From Panax quinquefolius (Eukaryota > Streptophyta > Magnoliopsida > Apiales > Araliaceae): DNA of 64,000 bases. The notes below the pieces were generated by a model that was not told the DNA's origin, searched no databases, and saw only the letters and a program-made list of their open reading frames with translations. Position numbers and translations under genes: made by a program. Positions 25,201 to 35,756 of this stretch are shown here, piece by piece. The stretch lies in contig CM035152.1 in NCBI GenBank assembly GCA_020205615.1, positions 153,012,778 through 153,076,777 of the forward strand. Reading direction: 5' to 3'. The stretch's first letter is position 1. Each line of letters begins with the position of its first letter.

Positions 25201-26040
25201 AATTCTATATCTCGAAATATGTATTCTATCAAGCTACAAAGATTCTTATATGAGTTAAAGTAGTCCAGATGCATATTGTGGTATAATCGTCTGCGTGGAT
25301 ATCTTTTGAAAGAAGGATTTGAGAATAATCCAATTTATGCATGCATTTTTATCAAAAGATCATAATCTGGATTTGCTATTATTACTGTATTTTTTGATGA
25401 AAGATTTTGCTCTAAAAGAGTCGGCAAAAACAACAAATTTGAGATGAAAGATATTGGTAAGACAAATTTTTGTCTTGGCCTATAAATTGAACTATGGAAT
25501 TCTTGTTCATCAATCAACATACACAGAAAAAGTCATGAAGTAACTTTACATGGATAATGTTAATCCTTTGAGTACTCCAATGATGGGTTGGTCACTTGAT
25601 ATCAAGAAAGATCCGTTTTGACCACAAGAAAATAATAAAGAAACTCTTGGTCCTGAAGTACCATATCTTAGTGCAATTGATGTTTTGATGTATCTTGCAA
25701 ATTTCACACGACTTGATATAGCATTTGCAGTTAACTTACTAGCAATGTATAGTTATACACCAACTCGAAGACATTGTAATGAAATTAAACATATTTTAAG
25801 TTATCTTTGTGAGACTATTGATTTGGGATTATTTTATCCAAAGGGTGATAGAACCAATCATATTGCACCAAAATTATTTTATACACATGAGCCCCAGAAG
25901 AATGGCGATTTTGATATCAAGCATATATGATCATGTGATAATTTAGTTGATATATTCATTAAGTCATTACCAACTATGATTTTGAAGAAGATGGTGCACA
26001 ATATTGGCATGCTTCGACTTAATAATATTTTTACCATGAA
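22250..26040 (+). pseudogene. Copia gag-pol polyprotein, decayed
   Basis: Broken in all frames but recognisable in order. Gag: 22466-22830, with 'FIRHHLHEKN' and 'FHASNMLPK' blocks of UBN2-type gag, central part deleted. Pre-integrase and integrase pieces: 23340-24110 ('SLYSPETSINLLSFKDIR', 'FMILLDALTR', a 'LGSCYFTCC' remnant). Reverse transcriptase: about 24890-25640 ('FGPVVRTPKGVMPVEYKW', 'LVTQGFSQRPNINYEETYA'). RNase H-linked C-terminus: 25650-25985 ('MYLANFTRLDIAFAVNLLAMYS', shown in part). Many stops and frameshifts; the YVDD active-site block of the RT is not intact. It cannot make protein; any movement would have needed another copy. Confidence 0.88.
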
Positions 26041-26683
26041 CAATGGAAATTCTATGTACTTATGAAGGGGAGTAAAAAGGATATGTGCTGATTGTACTCT
26101 TTTTCCTTCGCTAAGGTTTTTTTCCACTGGGTTTTCCTTTGCAAGGTTTTAATGTGGCAATCCCAAGGCACTAGAAGTTATACAAGAATATTGTACTCTT
26201 TTTCTTCGCCAAAATTTTTCCCACTGGGTTTTTATTCGGTAAGGTTTTTAACGAGGCATATTCTTAGAAAATTACTATAAAAGAAATCCATCTATTCTGT
26301 ATGAAGATAATGCTGCATGTATAACTAAATTAAAGGGAGGATACATCAAAGGAGATAGAAGAAAACACATATCACCGAAATTCTTTTTCACACATGACCT
26401 TGATAAGTGTCGTGACATTGATGTTCAACAAATTCGATCAAAAGATAATCTAGCAGATTTGTTCACCAAAGCATTACCAACTACAATGTTTGAAGGATTG
26501 AGTCGCAATATTGGGATGCGACAACTGAAGGACTTAAGGATACATTCATGAGGGGGAGCTAATACGTGTTGCACTCTTTTTTCCTTAATCAAGGTTTTTT
26601 TTCCCATTAATTTTTTTCTGGGAATGTTTTTAATGAGGCAGCTTTCAATGCGTATAACTATACAATAGACATCCAAGGGGGAG
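25845..26683 (+). repeat. Duplicated RNase H end and 3' UTR of copia
   Basis: The RNase H C-terminus (..DNLVDIFIKSLPTM..) and its 3' untranslated stretch occur at about 25845-26270. A related but different version follows at about 26275-26683 (..EDNAACITKLK.., ..DNLADLFTKALPTT..). The motif 'ctctttttccttcgctaagg' with 'cccactgggttttt' and 'aaggtttttaatg(a)ggca' appears three times (about 26095, 26195 and 26575). The second version is better preserved. Confidence 0.75.
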
Positions 26684-26832
26684 TGTTATAAAATTATACA
26701 TAGTGTGTGGATGTCTAGATACATTCCTACCCATGTAGATACATTCCTATCCCTCTTTATTGTAATGACCTTTGAGCTTTGAAACTCCCATGACCTATGA
26801 GTTTTGAAACTTCCAAGTATTTATGTACATGT
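26684..26832 (+). repeat. Copia 3' LTR, piece 1
   Basis: Begins TGTTATAAAATTATACATAG directly after the polypurine tract and matches 21840-21993, stopping at 'atgtacatgt', where the CACTA element enters. The other pieces are 29976-30037 and 32134-32196. Confidence 0.9.
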
Positions 26833-26837
26833 CATTA

Positions 26838-26990
26838 CTAGAAAATTGACCTATAGCGACGGTCACCGACCGTCGCTGTAGGCCTAAAGACCGTCGCTAT
26901 AGGATTTAGCGACGGTCAACGACCGTCGCCATAGAATCCGTCGGTAAACTCTATAGCGACGGTCGGCGACCGTCGCTATAGACTTTTTAG
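26838..26990. repeat. CACTA left subterminal repeats
   Basis: Several copies, in both orientations, of CTATAGCGACGGTC; pairs form palindromes such as CGACGGTCaccGACCGTCG. Much richer in G+C than its surroundings. Likely transposase binding sites. Confidence 0.8.
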
Positions 26991-27224
26991 ATTTCAAAAA
27001 AATAATAATTAATAATGCACATTTATTCAACAAACACAAGTACACTATAAAATAAAACATAAAAAATATTATATACATTATTTAAAATCATTCACATTAC
27101 AACTCAAGACTTAACAATTGCTTAATCAAATTTAGGGCAAATTTATTGTAACAAATTTGTCCTCATGGAGACCCACATGCCACATCATCCAATAGCCTTT
27201 TTGCCGATTCAAACATCAGCAGGA

Positions 27225-27443
27225 GAAATTCAATTTAGAATGGCCATTTTGAGGTCCATCAGAACCATTGCTGGAGGATTTTGTAAACCTTGAATCAGTA
27301 AATTGATCATCATGGTCACCAGTTTCATTTGTCACACTGCCACCTTCTGAAGCATTTTCAAAGTCAACAGGACCAACTTGGAGCTTTTCTATTTCCAATC
27401 TCAAGATACCTTTCACAGGTTTATGAATCTTGCGCTTGGGATC
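27225..27443 (-). pseudogene. SPK1: Captured SPIKE1 (DOCK-family exchange factor) exon fragment
   Basis: On minus, after the acceptor 'cctacaatttcag' at 27444-27445, an open stretch of about 73 residues starts DPKRKIHKPVKGILRLEIEK and ends ..SNGSDGPQNGHSKLN. It closely matches the region of plant SPIKE1 just after the DOCK C2-type N-terminal part, as I remember the Arabidopsis protein. SPIKE1 is a large (about 1800 residue) guanine exchange factor for ROP GTPases; only about 4% is here, and it runs into a stop at 27216. It is a captured fragment in a CACTA element, not a working gene; the intact parent gene must be elsewhere. Confidence 0.8.
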
Positions 27444-28138
27444 CTGAAATTGTAGGAAAATGTCCAGTAAATTCATTGATTTTGATGTTAGATTAAATGA
27501 GAAAAATAAAACAATCATAAGAATGTGTGAATGAAAGCCAAAGAAATTCATAACTTCATAAGTAAAGGCAGAAGGACATAAGTTCTTCATACGCTGATAT
27601 CTGAACCCAACCAACAACCCCCAGTCCCCCACTCCTTTTTTCCCAAAATCAACCCACACACAAAGCATTAACAAAGGCACAGACACTAAGACACCAGAGA
27701 GACAAATGGAGGCATTTTCATAACCAAAGAGATGATACATCACCGACTATTATGACAGGGTAAAAAGGACCCATTTTCTTACATAGCTTTGTTACTCTAA
27801 CTCATATTGCTCTTGTTTTTTCTTCTTCACTTCAACTTGAACCTTGTCACAAAAGCTAATACAAACAGTTATTTAAAGCTAATCTGGTAAGTAATAAAAC
27901 TAATGTTCTTTTAGGGCTTTCCTTTCTCATGAATTTCATAGGGATGAAAATATAAACTTAGAGAGTTTTAAGGATTTTAGAGGCTCCGGTCCATCACAAT
28001 AATGTTACATTTACAATTTTACATTGAATAATGGTCCAAAACTAGCCCAAACACGAAGAGATCTCATATTGAAAATGTACATATAAAATAGCGGAAAGCA
28101 AACATCCACAAATATTGTTCAATCCTATTCTTTTAATG

Positions 28139-28170
<32 letters not shown>
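28139..28170. repeat. (AT)n microsatellite
   Basis: About 16 AT units inside the CACTA element interior. Confidence 0.9.
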
Positions 28171-28173
<3 letters not shown>

Positions 28174-28311
28174 AAAAAACATTCTTTCTTCACTAAGTTA
28201 CGGGGGCAAAAATTAGCATCAAATAGACAAATATGAGTAGTTTTGTCAAAGAAGACTGGAAGTGACCAAAAGTTATATATACATTATCTGTCTGACAAGC
28301 AAGTCACTTAC

Positions 28312-28391
28312 ACTGCCATTCAAAGTGTTTTCTTGATCATCTTTCAAGCCCAGATACTCCAATGCCCTCAACCCATTTTCTGCAGTAGTCA
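28312..28391 (-). pseudogene. Captured exon, parent gene not recognised
   Basis: 80 nt on minus between an acceptor (ttttgcttcag) and a canonical donor (GTAAGT), encoding 26 codons: TTAENGLRALEYLGLKDDQE and six more. The codon pattern is gene-like and the splice sites are good. It lies upstream of the SPIKE1-like exon in the same orientation, inside the CACTA element, so it is probably also captured. I do not recognise the parent and cannot say it is from the same gene. Confidence 0.5.
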
Positions 28392-28399
28392 CTGAAGCA

Positions 28400-29860
28400 A
28401 AATATGATTCAGTTAAAGAATATATTGGGGTGCTACAAGTTAAAATTTCACATAATTTATCTTTACACATTAGCCAGAGCATATACATAATAATGCACAG
28501 TAAGGCGAATGCGACCATAAATAGCAATGCAAATACATATCAAACTGCAACTAATTGCATATACATAACTCACAGAATGAGTTATACATTTTGCTTTTCC
28601 TTTTCAAAGTTCAGGTTTCTGTTGTTTGAGTATGTGCCCATGTTTTTCCTAGTCCTGATTAGTTGATGTGTTGGTACAATGGTATTTTAAGACGGTATAA
28701 AATATAGGTGAACTACAACCTTATTGTCAATGAAATTAGTAACAATAACAACATTAATCTAGCAAGTGATTCCAAAACTGTGTATACTTTTGACAAACAC
28801 AGAAGAACAAATCAAAGACAAGTAAATAGAGTTGATGTGTATTTAATTCAAAACATAGAGAATTTAGTATTTCTATATACAAAAATGGCTTTTTCTAATT
28901 TCATATCATCAAAATCAAAGCTGTCAAAAAAAGTGGTGTTTTCTCTCAAATATAAAATCATCAAAATTTCTACAAAGTTAGAAAGTAAAGGCAAAGAATA
29001 AACAATACACTAGTGGTTGGTAAATTAGTTAATAGGAAACATACAATTATTGAATGTTAGTATGAAGCAAGAAAGATTGACAACCTGTAGTACAATTATT
29101 GAATGTTAGTTTAAATTCAAAACTCGAGTCACTAAGCGCTGAATTCGACTCAAACCATGTGCCTTCTAATTCTAGAAGATTTAAATTCATAGCAACCCCT
29201 AAGCTTTATTTGATTTGCCTTAGACCCTTGGCCTTACAGATCCTAACTAGTAAAAAAGAATTCCACTACCTTGCTGCCCTCTACACCTGTGGTTATATGT
29301 TCACTCAAAATTCAACCAGGATATTGAGAAAATGAAATGGAAAGGGGAAGGAGAACACACAAAAAGCATTTCACATAATAATTCCACATTTAGAAAATAA
29401 AATTTAAAAAAAACACTTCATTAAAATATAAAATACTAGATTTTTGTTACCTTTTAAATACAAAACAGATTATTCAAACAATGTTTTCGACACATCCACT
29501 TGCACAAATGTCTTGGGGCTGATTACAATTACAAAGGAAAATAATGAATTGCTTGAACAGAACCATGGGGATAAGCACATCAAATAGAACATGGGGTGTA
29601 TACAAAAGCGGGGTTTACTCACTCCATTAAAGACAACACAGTCAATTTGAAACTGTAAAAGTAAAATCAAATACCAAATAAAAAGCATTCATTTAAAATA
29701 CTTTAAATTTATGCACCCAAAGATCCAAATAGAGTGTATCATACCTCTTTTTCAATTTTGCACTAAAACCCTAACTTCATCGCACTGCTCGTCTGCATAT
29801 TTGAGAGAGAGAGTGAAGATACCGAAATGATTTGGGGGAAAGTGGAAGGTTTTATCTAAA
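28400..29860. other. CACTA interior without recognisable genes
   Basis: AT-rich filler between the captured exon and the right subterminal repeats (about 29865-29965). Short open frames on both strands have no recognisable motif. Could be captured intron or intergenic DNA. Confidence 0.4.
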
Positions 29861-29864
29861 AATC

Positions 29865-29975
29865 TCTATACCGACGGTTCGCGTTAACGTCGTCATATAG
29901 ATAGATACTCTATAACGACAGTTGCTCAGGTCGATGTCATATACCTCGTCGCTATATGTCGAATTTCTAGTAGTG
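29865..29975. repeat. CACTA right subterminal repeats and terminus
   Basis: Degenerate inverted relatives of the left subterminal motif ('ataccgacggttcg', 'ctataacgacag', 'cctcgtcgctatatgtcg'), then the terminal CTAGTAGTG. Confidence 0.8.
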
Positions 29976-30037
29976 TGTGCTTATAAATAAAAGTATTGTT
30001 AAGAGGATGGTAGTTGATATACAAATATAATGAGAAT
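29976..30037 (+). repeat. Copia 3' LTR, piece 2
   Basis: 'tgtgcttataaataaaagtattg..atataatgagaat' matches 21990-22047 of the 5' LTR, including the TATA box (29982-29989). It ends at the gypsy solo LTR. Confidence 0.9.
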
Positions 30038-32133
30038 TGTAAGACCCCAGCTTTTATAAATAAAGATGAATTTTCTATAAATATTATTTTTGAATATTAT
30101 GGAATAAATTTGATATAATGTTATAGTTGTGGGTAATATTTATAAATTTTGCAAAGTAAGCAAGCTGTTACCAAGAGTTAACTGCCTCTTCGGTGTTCCA
30201 AAGGTTAATTACCCCTTCATGAAATAGTAGTTGTCTCTTCAATATTACCAAGAGTCATTTTGACCTTCGTTAAGACCAAGAGCCACCCTCGCTTTTTCTA
30301 TAAATAAAAGCTCATTCCTTCATTATTTCTTACGAATTCATTGAAACTCTGAGAGAGAAACTATAGAGAGAAAGAAGAAAAGTATTCTCGCTACTTCACT
30401 TTTCCAATATTCACTCTTCTAAGGTAGGAATATTATTTGTTGTACCCGTAAGTGGTGTTATTCTTTCTTATTCATGAAGAGAACTGTTGTTATTCCATTT
30501 CTTATTATTCTATTGGAATAACTCGTATACGCTGTCTACCCTATACTTGGTGACATTCTTCTATTATTCTCATTGGAACATCCTCGTCTGTGTTTTACAC
30601 CTTTACTGGTTAAAATCTTTATTATTATTACATTGGAATATCCCGTCTGCGTGTGTTTTACACCGCACTGTTCCATTTTTTATTATTCCGCCTTTATTAT
30701 TCTCGTTTAATATCCTCGTCTCTGTCTTATACGCTGGGACCGGTTTCCATTTTATTATTCCATCTTTATTATTCTCGCCGAAATATCCTCGCATCATCTT
30801 ATACGCATGACCGGTTCCATCATTTATTATTCATTTATTATTCTGTTGGAACATCCTCGCTTGGGTGAATTTCACCGACTCGGTTCCGTTATTATTATTT
30901 TGTTGGAATAATCACTTTGCAAGGCCTCATCGCATGCATGGTGATTTCTTTTGTTATTTCTTTCTTTATTATACCCAAATTGGTTAAAACTTTGACTTCT
31001 ATACTCCATGAAATTAGTAGAATATCCTCGATATTTGCGTTTCATCCAAATCTCTTTCATGAAAATATTCTTCCGATCATTCTTGAATTTTACTCTACAA
31101 AACAAGATCATGTTGACAATTTGACGTTAATAATTCTGGATAAAATAATTCTTGAACTTGTTTTATTGAATTCTTATATCATTGTCATCATCCTCATGTT
31201 TATATTATGTTGAAAGTCATCTCGTGGCACAGTAGTGCATAGATGGACTTGGTATGATTATGACCAAAGACTATTCTTGCATGTAATCATGACCGTAATG
31301 TTACAAATGATGTGATAAAATTCTCGATGAATAGTAGTGCATTGATGGACGATTGTTGGCATGATCACGACCATCGATGAATACACGAATATCCTTGGCC
31401 GTAGTGTATGGACAATTTGTGGTCGTGACCCTAATGAATATCCTCGGTAGTAGGTATGGATGATGTGGCATGATCATGACCATTAATGAATACACAACTA
31501 TTCTCGGCCGTGAGTGCATGAATAATTGTGGTCGTGATACTAAAGAATATCCTTGGTCAGTAGTGCGGCGGGGTGATTCGATGATGTGGAATATTTATTA
31601 AAGTTTGAGTCTCGCCTATAACAAAGATGAAAAAACCTTTAAAATCATAAAAGATAGTAGATTTTATTTTCTACTTGACTCTTTTAATGGATTCTTTGGT
31701 TCATTTGTAGTTAAACTTGATGTTCATTATATTTTATCGCTTTAACATCATTTGTAGGCTAATGATAATTTATTCTCGCATTATCTTAGTCATAATATTT
31801 CTTCTTTGGGCTAGTTGAGCTCACCCTTTCTTTCATTTATTCTCTTCGTGAAATGAGAATATAAATTTGGGACTAGTCGGGGAACGGAGTAATGGTCCGG
31901 AGGATAGCATTAGTAGTCCTCACTATTCTCGTGAAATAGTGTGATAATAATTCTAATGAGGACTCCTTTTGTGTTTGTATAATATCTAGTAGAAAATATT
32001 TGTATTCAAACTCACGCTTTATGTCGTATTGCATACCTACGCTTATATTAAGTAAGTTATATTTAAATTACATGCATCTACGTATCCGACTACCCAAGAT
32101 GGGTGATGTATACCTAATTTTGGGAGCGTCACA
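30038..32133 (+). mobile_element. Gypsy family-B solo LTR in the copia LTR
   Basis: 2096 bp, from TGTAAGACCCCAGC to GGGAGCGTCACA, flanked by perfect AGAAT duplications (30033-30037, 32134-32138); no internal region, hence solo. Modules: TATA box 30299-30306; tandem repeats of about 75 bp at 30480-30960; tandem 'ATCCTCGGCCGTAGTG' units at 31220-31570; the GGGCTAGTTGAGCTCACCC motif near 31808. It splits the copia 3' LTR, so it is younger than the copia insertion. Confidence 0.95.
30480..30960 (+). repeat. Tandem repeats in the family-B LTR
   Basis: About six degenerate units built on 'ttccattctttattatt', 'gttggaa(ta)', a variable 'cctcgtctgcgtgtttta' stretch and 'cggtgaaattcttc' or similar. 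The same array occurs at 36480-37025 and, inverted, at 40440-41100. Confidence 0.75.
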
Positions 32134-32196
32134 AGAATGCTCTCTCTTTTCACTATTCATCATTGTTATTAATATTTAGTATAATCTTTTATAACA
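32134..32196 (+). repeat. Copia 3' LTR, piece 3
   Basis: 'agaatgctctctcttttcac..tttagtataatcttttataaca' matches the last part of the 5' LTR and ends at TATAACA. Confidence 0.9.
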
Positions 32197-34109
32197 CGGT
32201 TGAAGTTAAACAATAAAGAGTTTTTGGAGAGGAAAATATTTGTTAAGACTCCTACTTAAAAAGGGAATACAAATTTTAACAAGAATATTGAAACCAAAAG
32301 AATATTATTCTCTAATTTTCATAGGATCTATTTGGTGATTGTTTTGACTTTTATTTTTTCTTACTTTTAGTTTTTAAATTAATAGCAAAAACACTATTTA
32401 TTTGTTGTTTTGCTTCACGAAAAGTGGGATGACAATGGTGTGGTTTCGATTTCTCAGTAATTTGAAACTGCATTGATCTTTAAAAACCTTGAATCGGAAC
32501 CGCACTGCATCGTTAGCGATTCAAGATTTTTCTTTATCAAAACTGCACCTATCGGTAAATATTTAGAACTGCACCGCACCGACTTGCACCGATAAAAAAT
32601 TTATAATATTTTTGACATAATTTTTATTAAATTAGTTTAATATTTTTATAACACATTATAATAATATTTATTAAAATATCTCAATAAATATTAACAAGTA
32701 AAACAAGAATATATGTTCAATTAAAATTAAGAAAACATTGTTGATATGTTGTATATTTCAACAACATATACAAATATTCATAAATTAATTTTTGATATGC
32801 AAAAGTAAAAAATAATAAAAATATGTTCGAGTGACTCTACAATTATATATGACAATATATAAAATTAATAATAATATGAAATATAAAAATATAATAAAAA
32901 TAAACAATTATGTAGAACGGTTGAAGGATCGGTGCACCGTCGGTTCAAGAAATAGTGTGCTACACCTGCGATTCAGAGACAAATACTTAAAAGAAATTGA
33001 TATTTTCACATGAAAAGTGTCGCTATAGATGTATAGCGACGGTGAAAATTGTCGTTATATGATCTATAACGAAGATTTTCATGTAAAAATATCATTTACT
33101 GTTGTGAATTTATCATTTTTCATATCAAAACCGTATTACACCGATCCCAATTAAAATTTTTATATGATTTAATTTTAATCGTAATTAAATTTTAATTTGT
33201 AATATAAGTTAGAATTTTTTTTGGCATTAATTAACTTAAGTCCTCCTATATGAAATACAATTTTTACAAAATTTTAATGGTTAATATATTTTGTAATATA
33301 TATTGCGCTTTTTTATATTAATTATTAATTACTCCTAATTATTTTCTTATATTTTTAATATATAATTATTCAAAAATATAATTATTGTAGAATAATGAGT
33401 TATCATTGTGATTTTAGTTTTATAACCTAGCTAACTATATTTTAATAACTAATATATAAGTTAGAATTGTTTTGTAATATTAATTAACTAAAGGTTTTCT
33501 CAGATGTAATAGAATTGGTAACTAAAGTAATCATTATTATATTTCTATATATATATATAATATAACTTTGATATTAATTATTATATTTACTCATAATATT
33601 TTTAATATATAGTTATTTAGAGACTAAAGTTGAGTAGAAACATAAACTAAAATCCTAAATATGATTTTAAGTTAAAATTTATTATATGATTAAGTAATTA
33701 AAGAACTCTTATAAACAATAAAATTGCTAGAAAATAACAAGTTAATATTAAAGTTTGTAGAAACATAAAGAGATTATTAGTTCTAGTTAAATTAACCCTA
33801 ACACTATATAGGAGTACAAAAAGTGTTTTATTTTTAGTTAAATCTGAAGCTTATACAAAAATCAAAAATCATAGACCAAGATAAAAAAACTAAGTTTTAT
33901 CTTATTATATATTTATATAGATACAGATTTGAACTTATGAACTTATTATATTATACCAATCATTAATTTATACGACATTTAAAAAAAAATATAGATTTTA
34001 TAAAATGAGGAAATTAATTCTATTTTTCCAAACACTTTTATTTTTTAATTTATGCTTTCATTTGTTTATGATATCACTTACTAATCAAACAAAGTAATTA
34101 AATTAATTT
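32197..34109. other. AT-rich region, TE debris
   Basis: No gene recognised. About 32440-32600 has repeated 'accgcacc' type motifs ('gaaccgcactgcatcg', 'actgcaccgcaccgacttg') like the ends of some plant MITE or hAT families, and a related 'ggtgcaccgtcggttc' lies at about 32930, possibly the other end of a small element. The remainder (33140-34109) is low-complexity AT-rich sequence. Confidence 0.4.
33007..33082. repeat. Fold-back with CACTA-type subterminal motif
   Basis: 'GTCGCTATAGATGTATAGCGACGG' (two halves inverted around ATGT) followed by a looser copy. The flanking 'TTTTCACATGAAAA' and 'gattttcatgt' are also inverted. It is the same core motif as the CACTA subterminal repeats at 26838-26990, but isolated. 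Confidence 0.6.
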
Positions 34110-35756
34110 TGTTGGGTCTCTAACTTTTAGATTTATTATGCTAATAACAATAATTAGTAAATAGACTAATTAAAACGATAAAATTCTCTTCATAGAATTT
34201 ATATTATAATTATCTTATTTAATTTGATCAAAAATATTTTTAAATCTTATTAAATTAATATTTTCTTAATTTTAATTTAATATCAAGTGTTAAACATGGA
34301 ATGTTTGAATTAATTAAGCATGTGCTATCTGAAAATTGAGAGGAAAGATTAAATTGAGTATGTGCTAATTTATGGAAGTTTGTGTTTCTTTTAAAGGTCA
34401 ATCTATGTGACTATTTTTCAATCTATTCTAGCCTTTGATTTTGAAATCAAGAAATCTTAACCTTTGATTAAAAAGTAAGTGTACTTTTTTTAAAGGCCAA
34501 TCCATGTGACTACTTTTTAATCCATCCAAACCTATGATTTTGAACTAAAGAAATCATAGCCTTTGATTTTTCAAAAGAACTTCCAAATGATCATTATGCC
34601 CTAAGCTTGAAAAATTTATAAATAGGAGGTTTTCATTTCATTTATGTCTGGAATATGCATTTGAATATTATTCCTTATTTATATAATTTGATGATAAAGA
34701 TGATGAAGTTAATGAATGAATATGCAAATATGTTTGCATTGATAAAAACTGTAAATTCCTTAATAAATGATAGACAATATGGACAAGGACTTAGATTAAA
34801 ATGATCCAATATGTTAGGTTGATCTAATATGAATGAATAGTTTTGTAAAAGTTCTTCAAAAGATCATGATGTACAAGGACTATGAATAGAAAGATCAATC
34901 TTGTTAGGTTAATCTTATAAAGTGTAATAGATAGGCATGTTTGATCGAAAAGCACTGCACTAGTAACTATAGTCTGCCAAGGAACTAAAGCAGAATCATA
35001 GTCTATCGAAGCAGAATCGTAGACTACACTCGAAATCGTAGAAGCTTTTTGTCGAGAGCCTGTCGAGCTAAAACAAGAATCGTAGGCTTCACTCGAAATC
35101 GTGAAGTCTAAAAGTCATCACCAATTAGAAAGTTAGTTTGCAAAACCAGAGCCAAAGTCATAGTCAGCCAAATGCTTACATAACTAAGGCATAATCGTAT
35201 AGGACTTTACGATTCTCAACAGATGAGCAATCCTGAAGTGTATTCATAGATCTCATCCTCTAGTAAGAGTAGTCAAGTTTCTGAATGTAGTTTACTTGAA
35301 GAATATCAGAAAGTATTCTCTGAATGACTTGCAAATAAATAGAAGATCAAAGCACTAACTCTATCAACAAGACTGATTGAGAAGTGAAAAACCATTCAAA
35401 AGGAGCCTCCTACAAGCACTCATTAGAAGACAACGATCGTAGTGTTGGCTACAACGATCGTTGTGTCTGCAAATTAGCAGCAGAGTCTAATAAAGCACCT
35501 ACAGAGACAAGGGTAAACATATAGAGGACATACGAAGAGGATTGTCTATGCTCAGCCTCACCATAAAGAATGATCAAGAGATCACAGGGCAGAAAGTTAA
35601 GGAAGCTGAACATAACTAATCAAAAGAGACATATAGACCAAACGACTAAAGCAATAAGCCAATTTATTAGTTCTTAAAGTAAGGCAAGACAAGCATGATC
35701 CTAGAACAGACTTCAAGAGCAAAGTACAAGATGGTACAATATTTTCAAATCACAGA
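34110..35756 (+). mobile_element. Old LTR-like sequence, left part (tentative)
   Basis: Begins TGTTGGGTCTCTAAC. Near 34395-34560 a block with 'aaggtcaatctatgtgacta' and 'cctttgattttgaa' is repeated twice. It is followed by a TATA-like 'atttataaatagg' at about 34616, then a long region with 'caacgatcgtagtg' and 'caacgatcgttgtg'. Promoter followed by untranslated-looking sequence suggests an LTR of a copia (SIRE-like) element, interrupted at 35757 and perhaps resuming at 57408. No coding region seen. Confidence 0.35.

Larger units (their letters stand above)
26833..29975. mobile_element. CACTA (En/Spm) element, non-autonomous, with captured gene pieces
   Basis: 3143 bp. Left end CATTACTAGAAAATTGACC; right end, read inverted, CACTACTAGAAATTCGACA; 3-bp duplication TGT at 26830-26832 and 29976-29978. 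The uninterrupted target is visible in the 5' LTR (acatgtgcttata). Subterminal repeats of CTATAGCGACGGTC type lie at both ends. No transposase (TNPD/TNPA) coding sequence was recognised. The interior carries pieces of host genes on the minus strand, described separately. Known: CACTA elements make 3-bp duplications, start CACTA/CACTR and have subterminal transposase-binding repeats. Confidence 0.93.
21840..32196 (+). mobile_element. Copia LTR retrotransposon, nested
   Basis: 5' LTR 21840-22107, decayed gag-pol, a polypurine tract (AAGGGGGAG) at 26675-26683, and a 3' LTR starting at 26684 and ending at 32196. The 3' LTR is split by a CACTA element (26833-29975) and a solo gypsy LTR (30038-32133). 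Flanks are CGATT (21835-21839) and CGGTT (32197-32201), a 5-bp target duplication with one mismatch. LTRs begin TGTTATAAAA and end TTATAACA. Confidence 0.9.

Noticed and set aside
28708..29335. Two + strand open frames of 97 and 78 codons in the CACTA element
   Set aside because: No motif, Asn/Ser/Lys-rich as expected of random AT-rich DNA, and no splice-site support.
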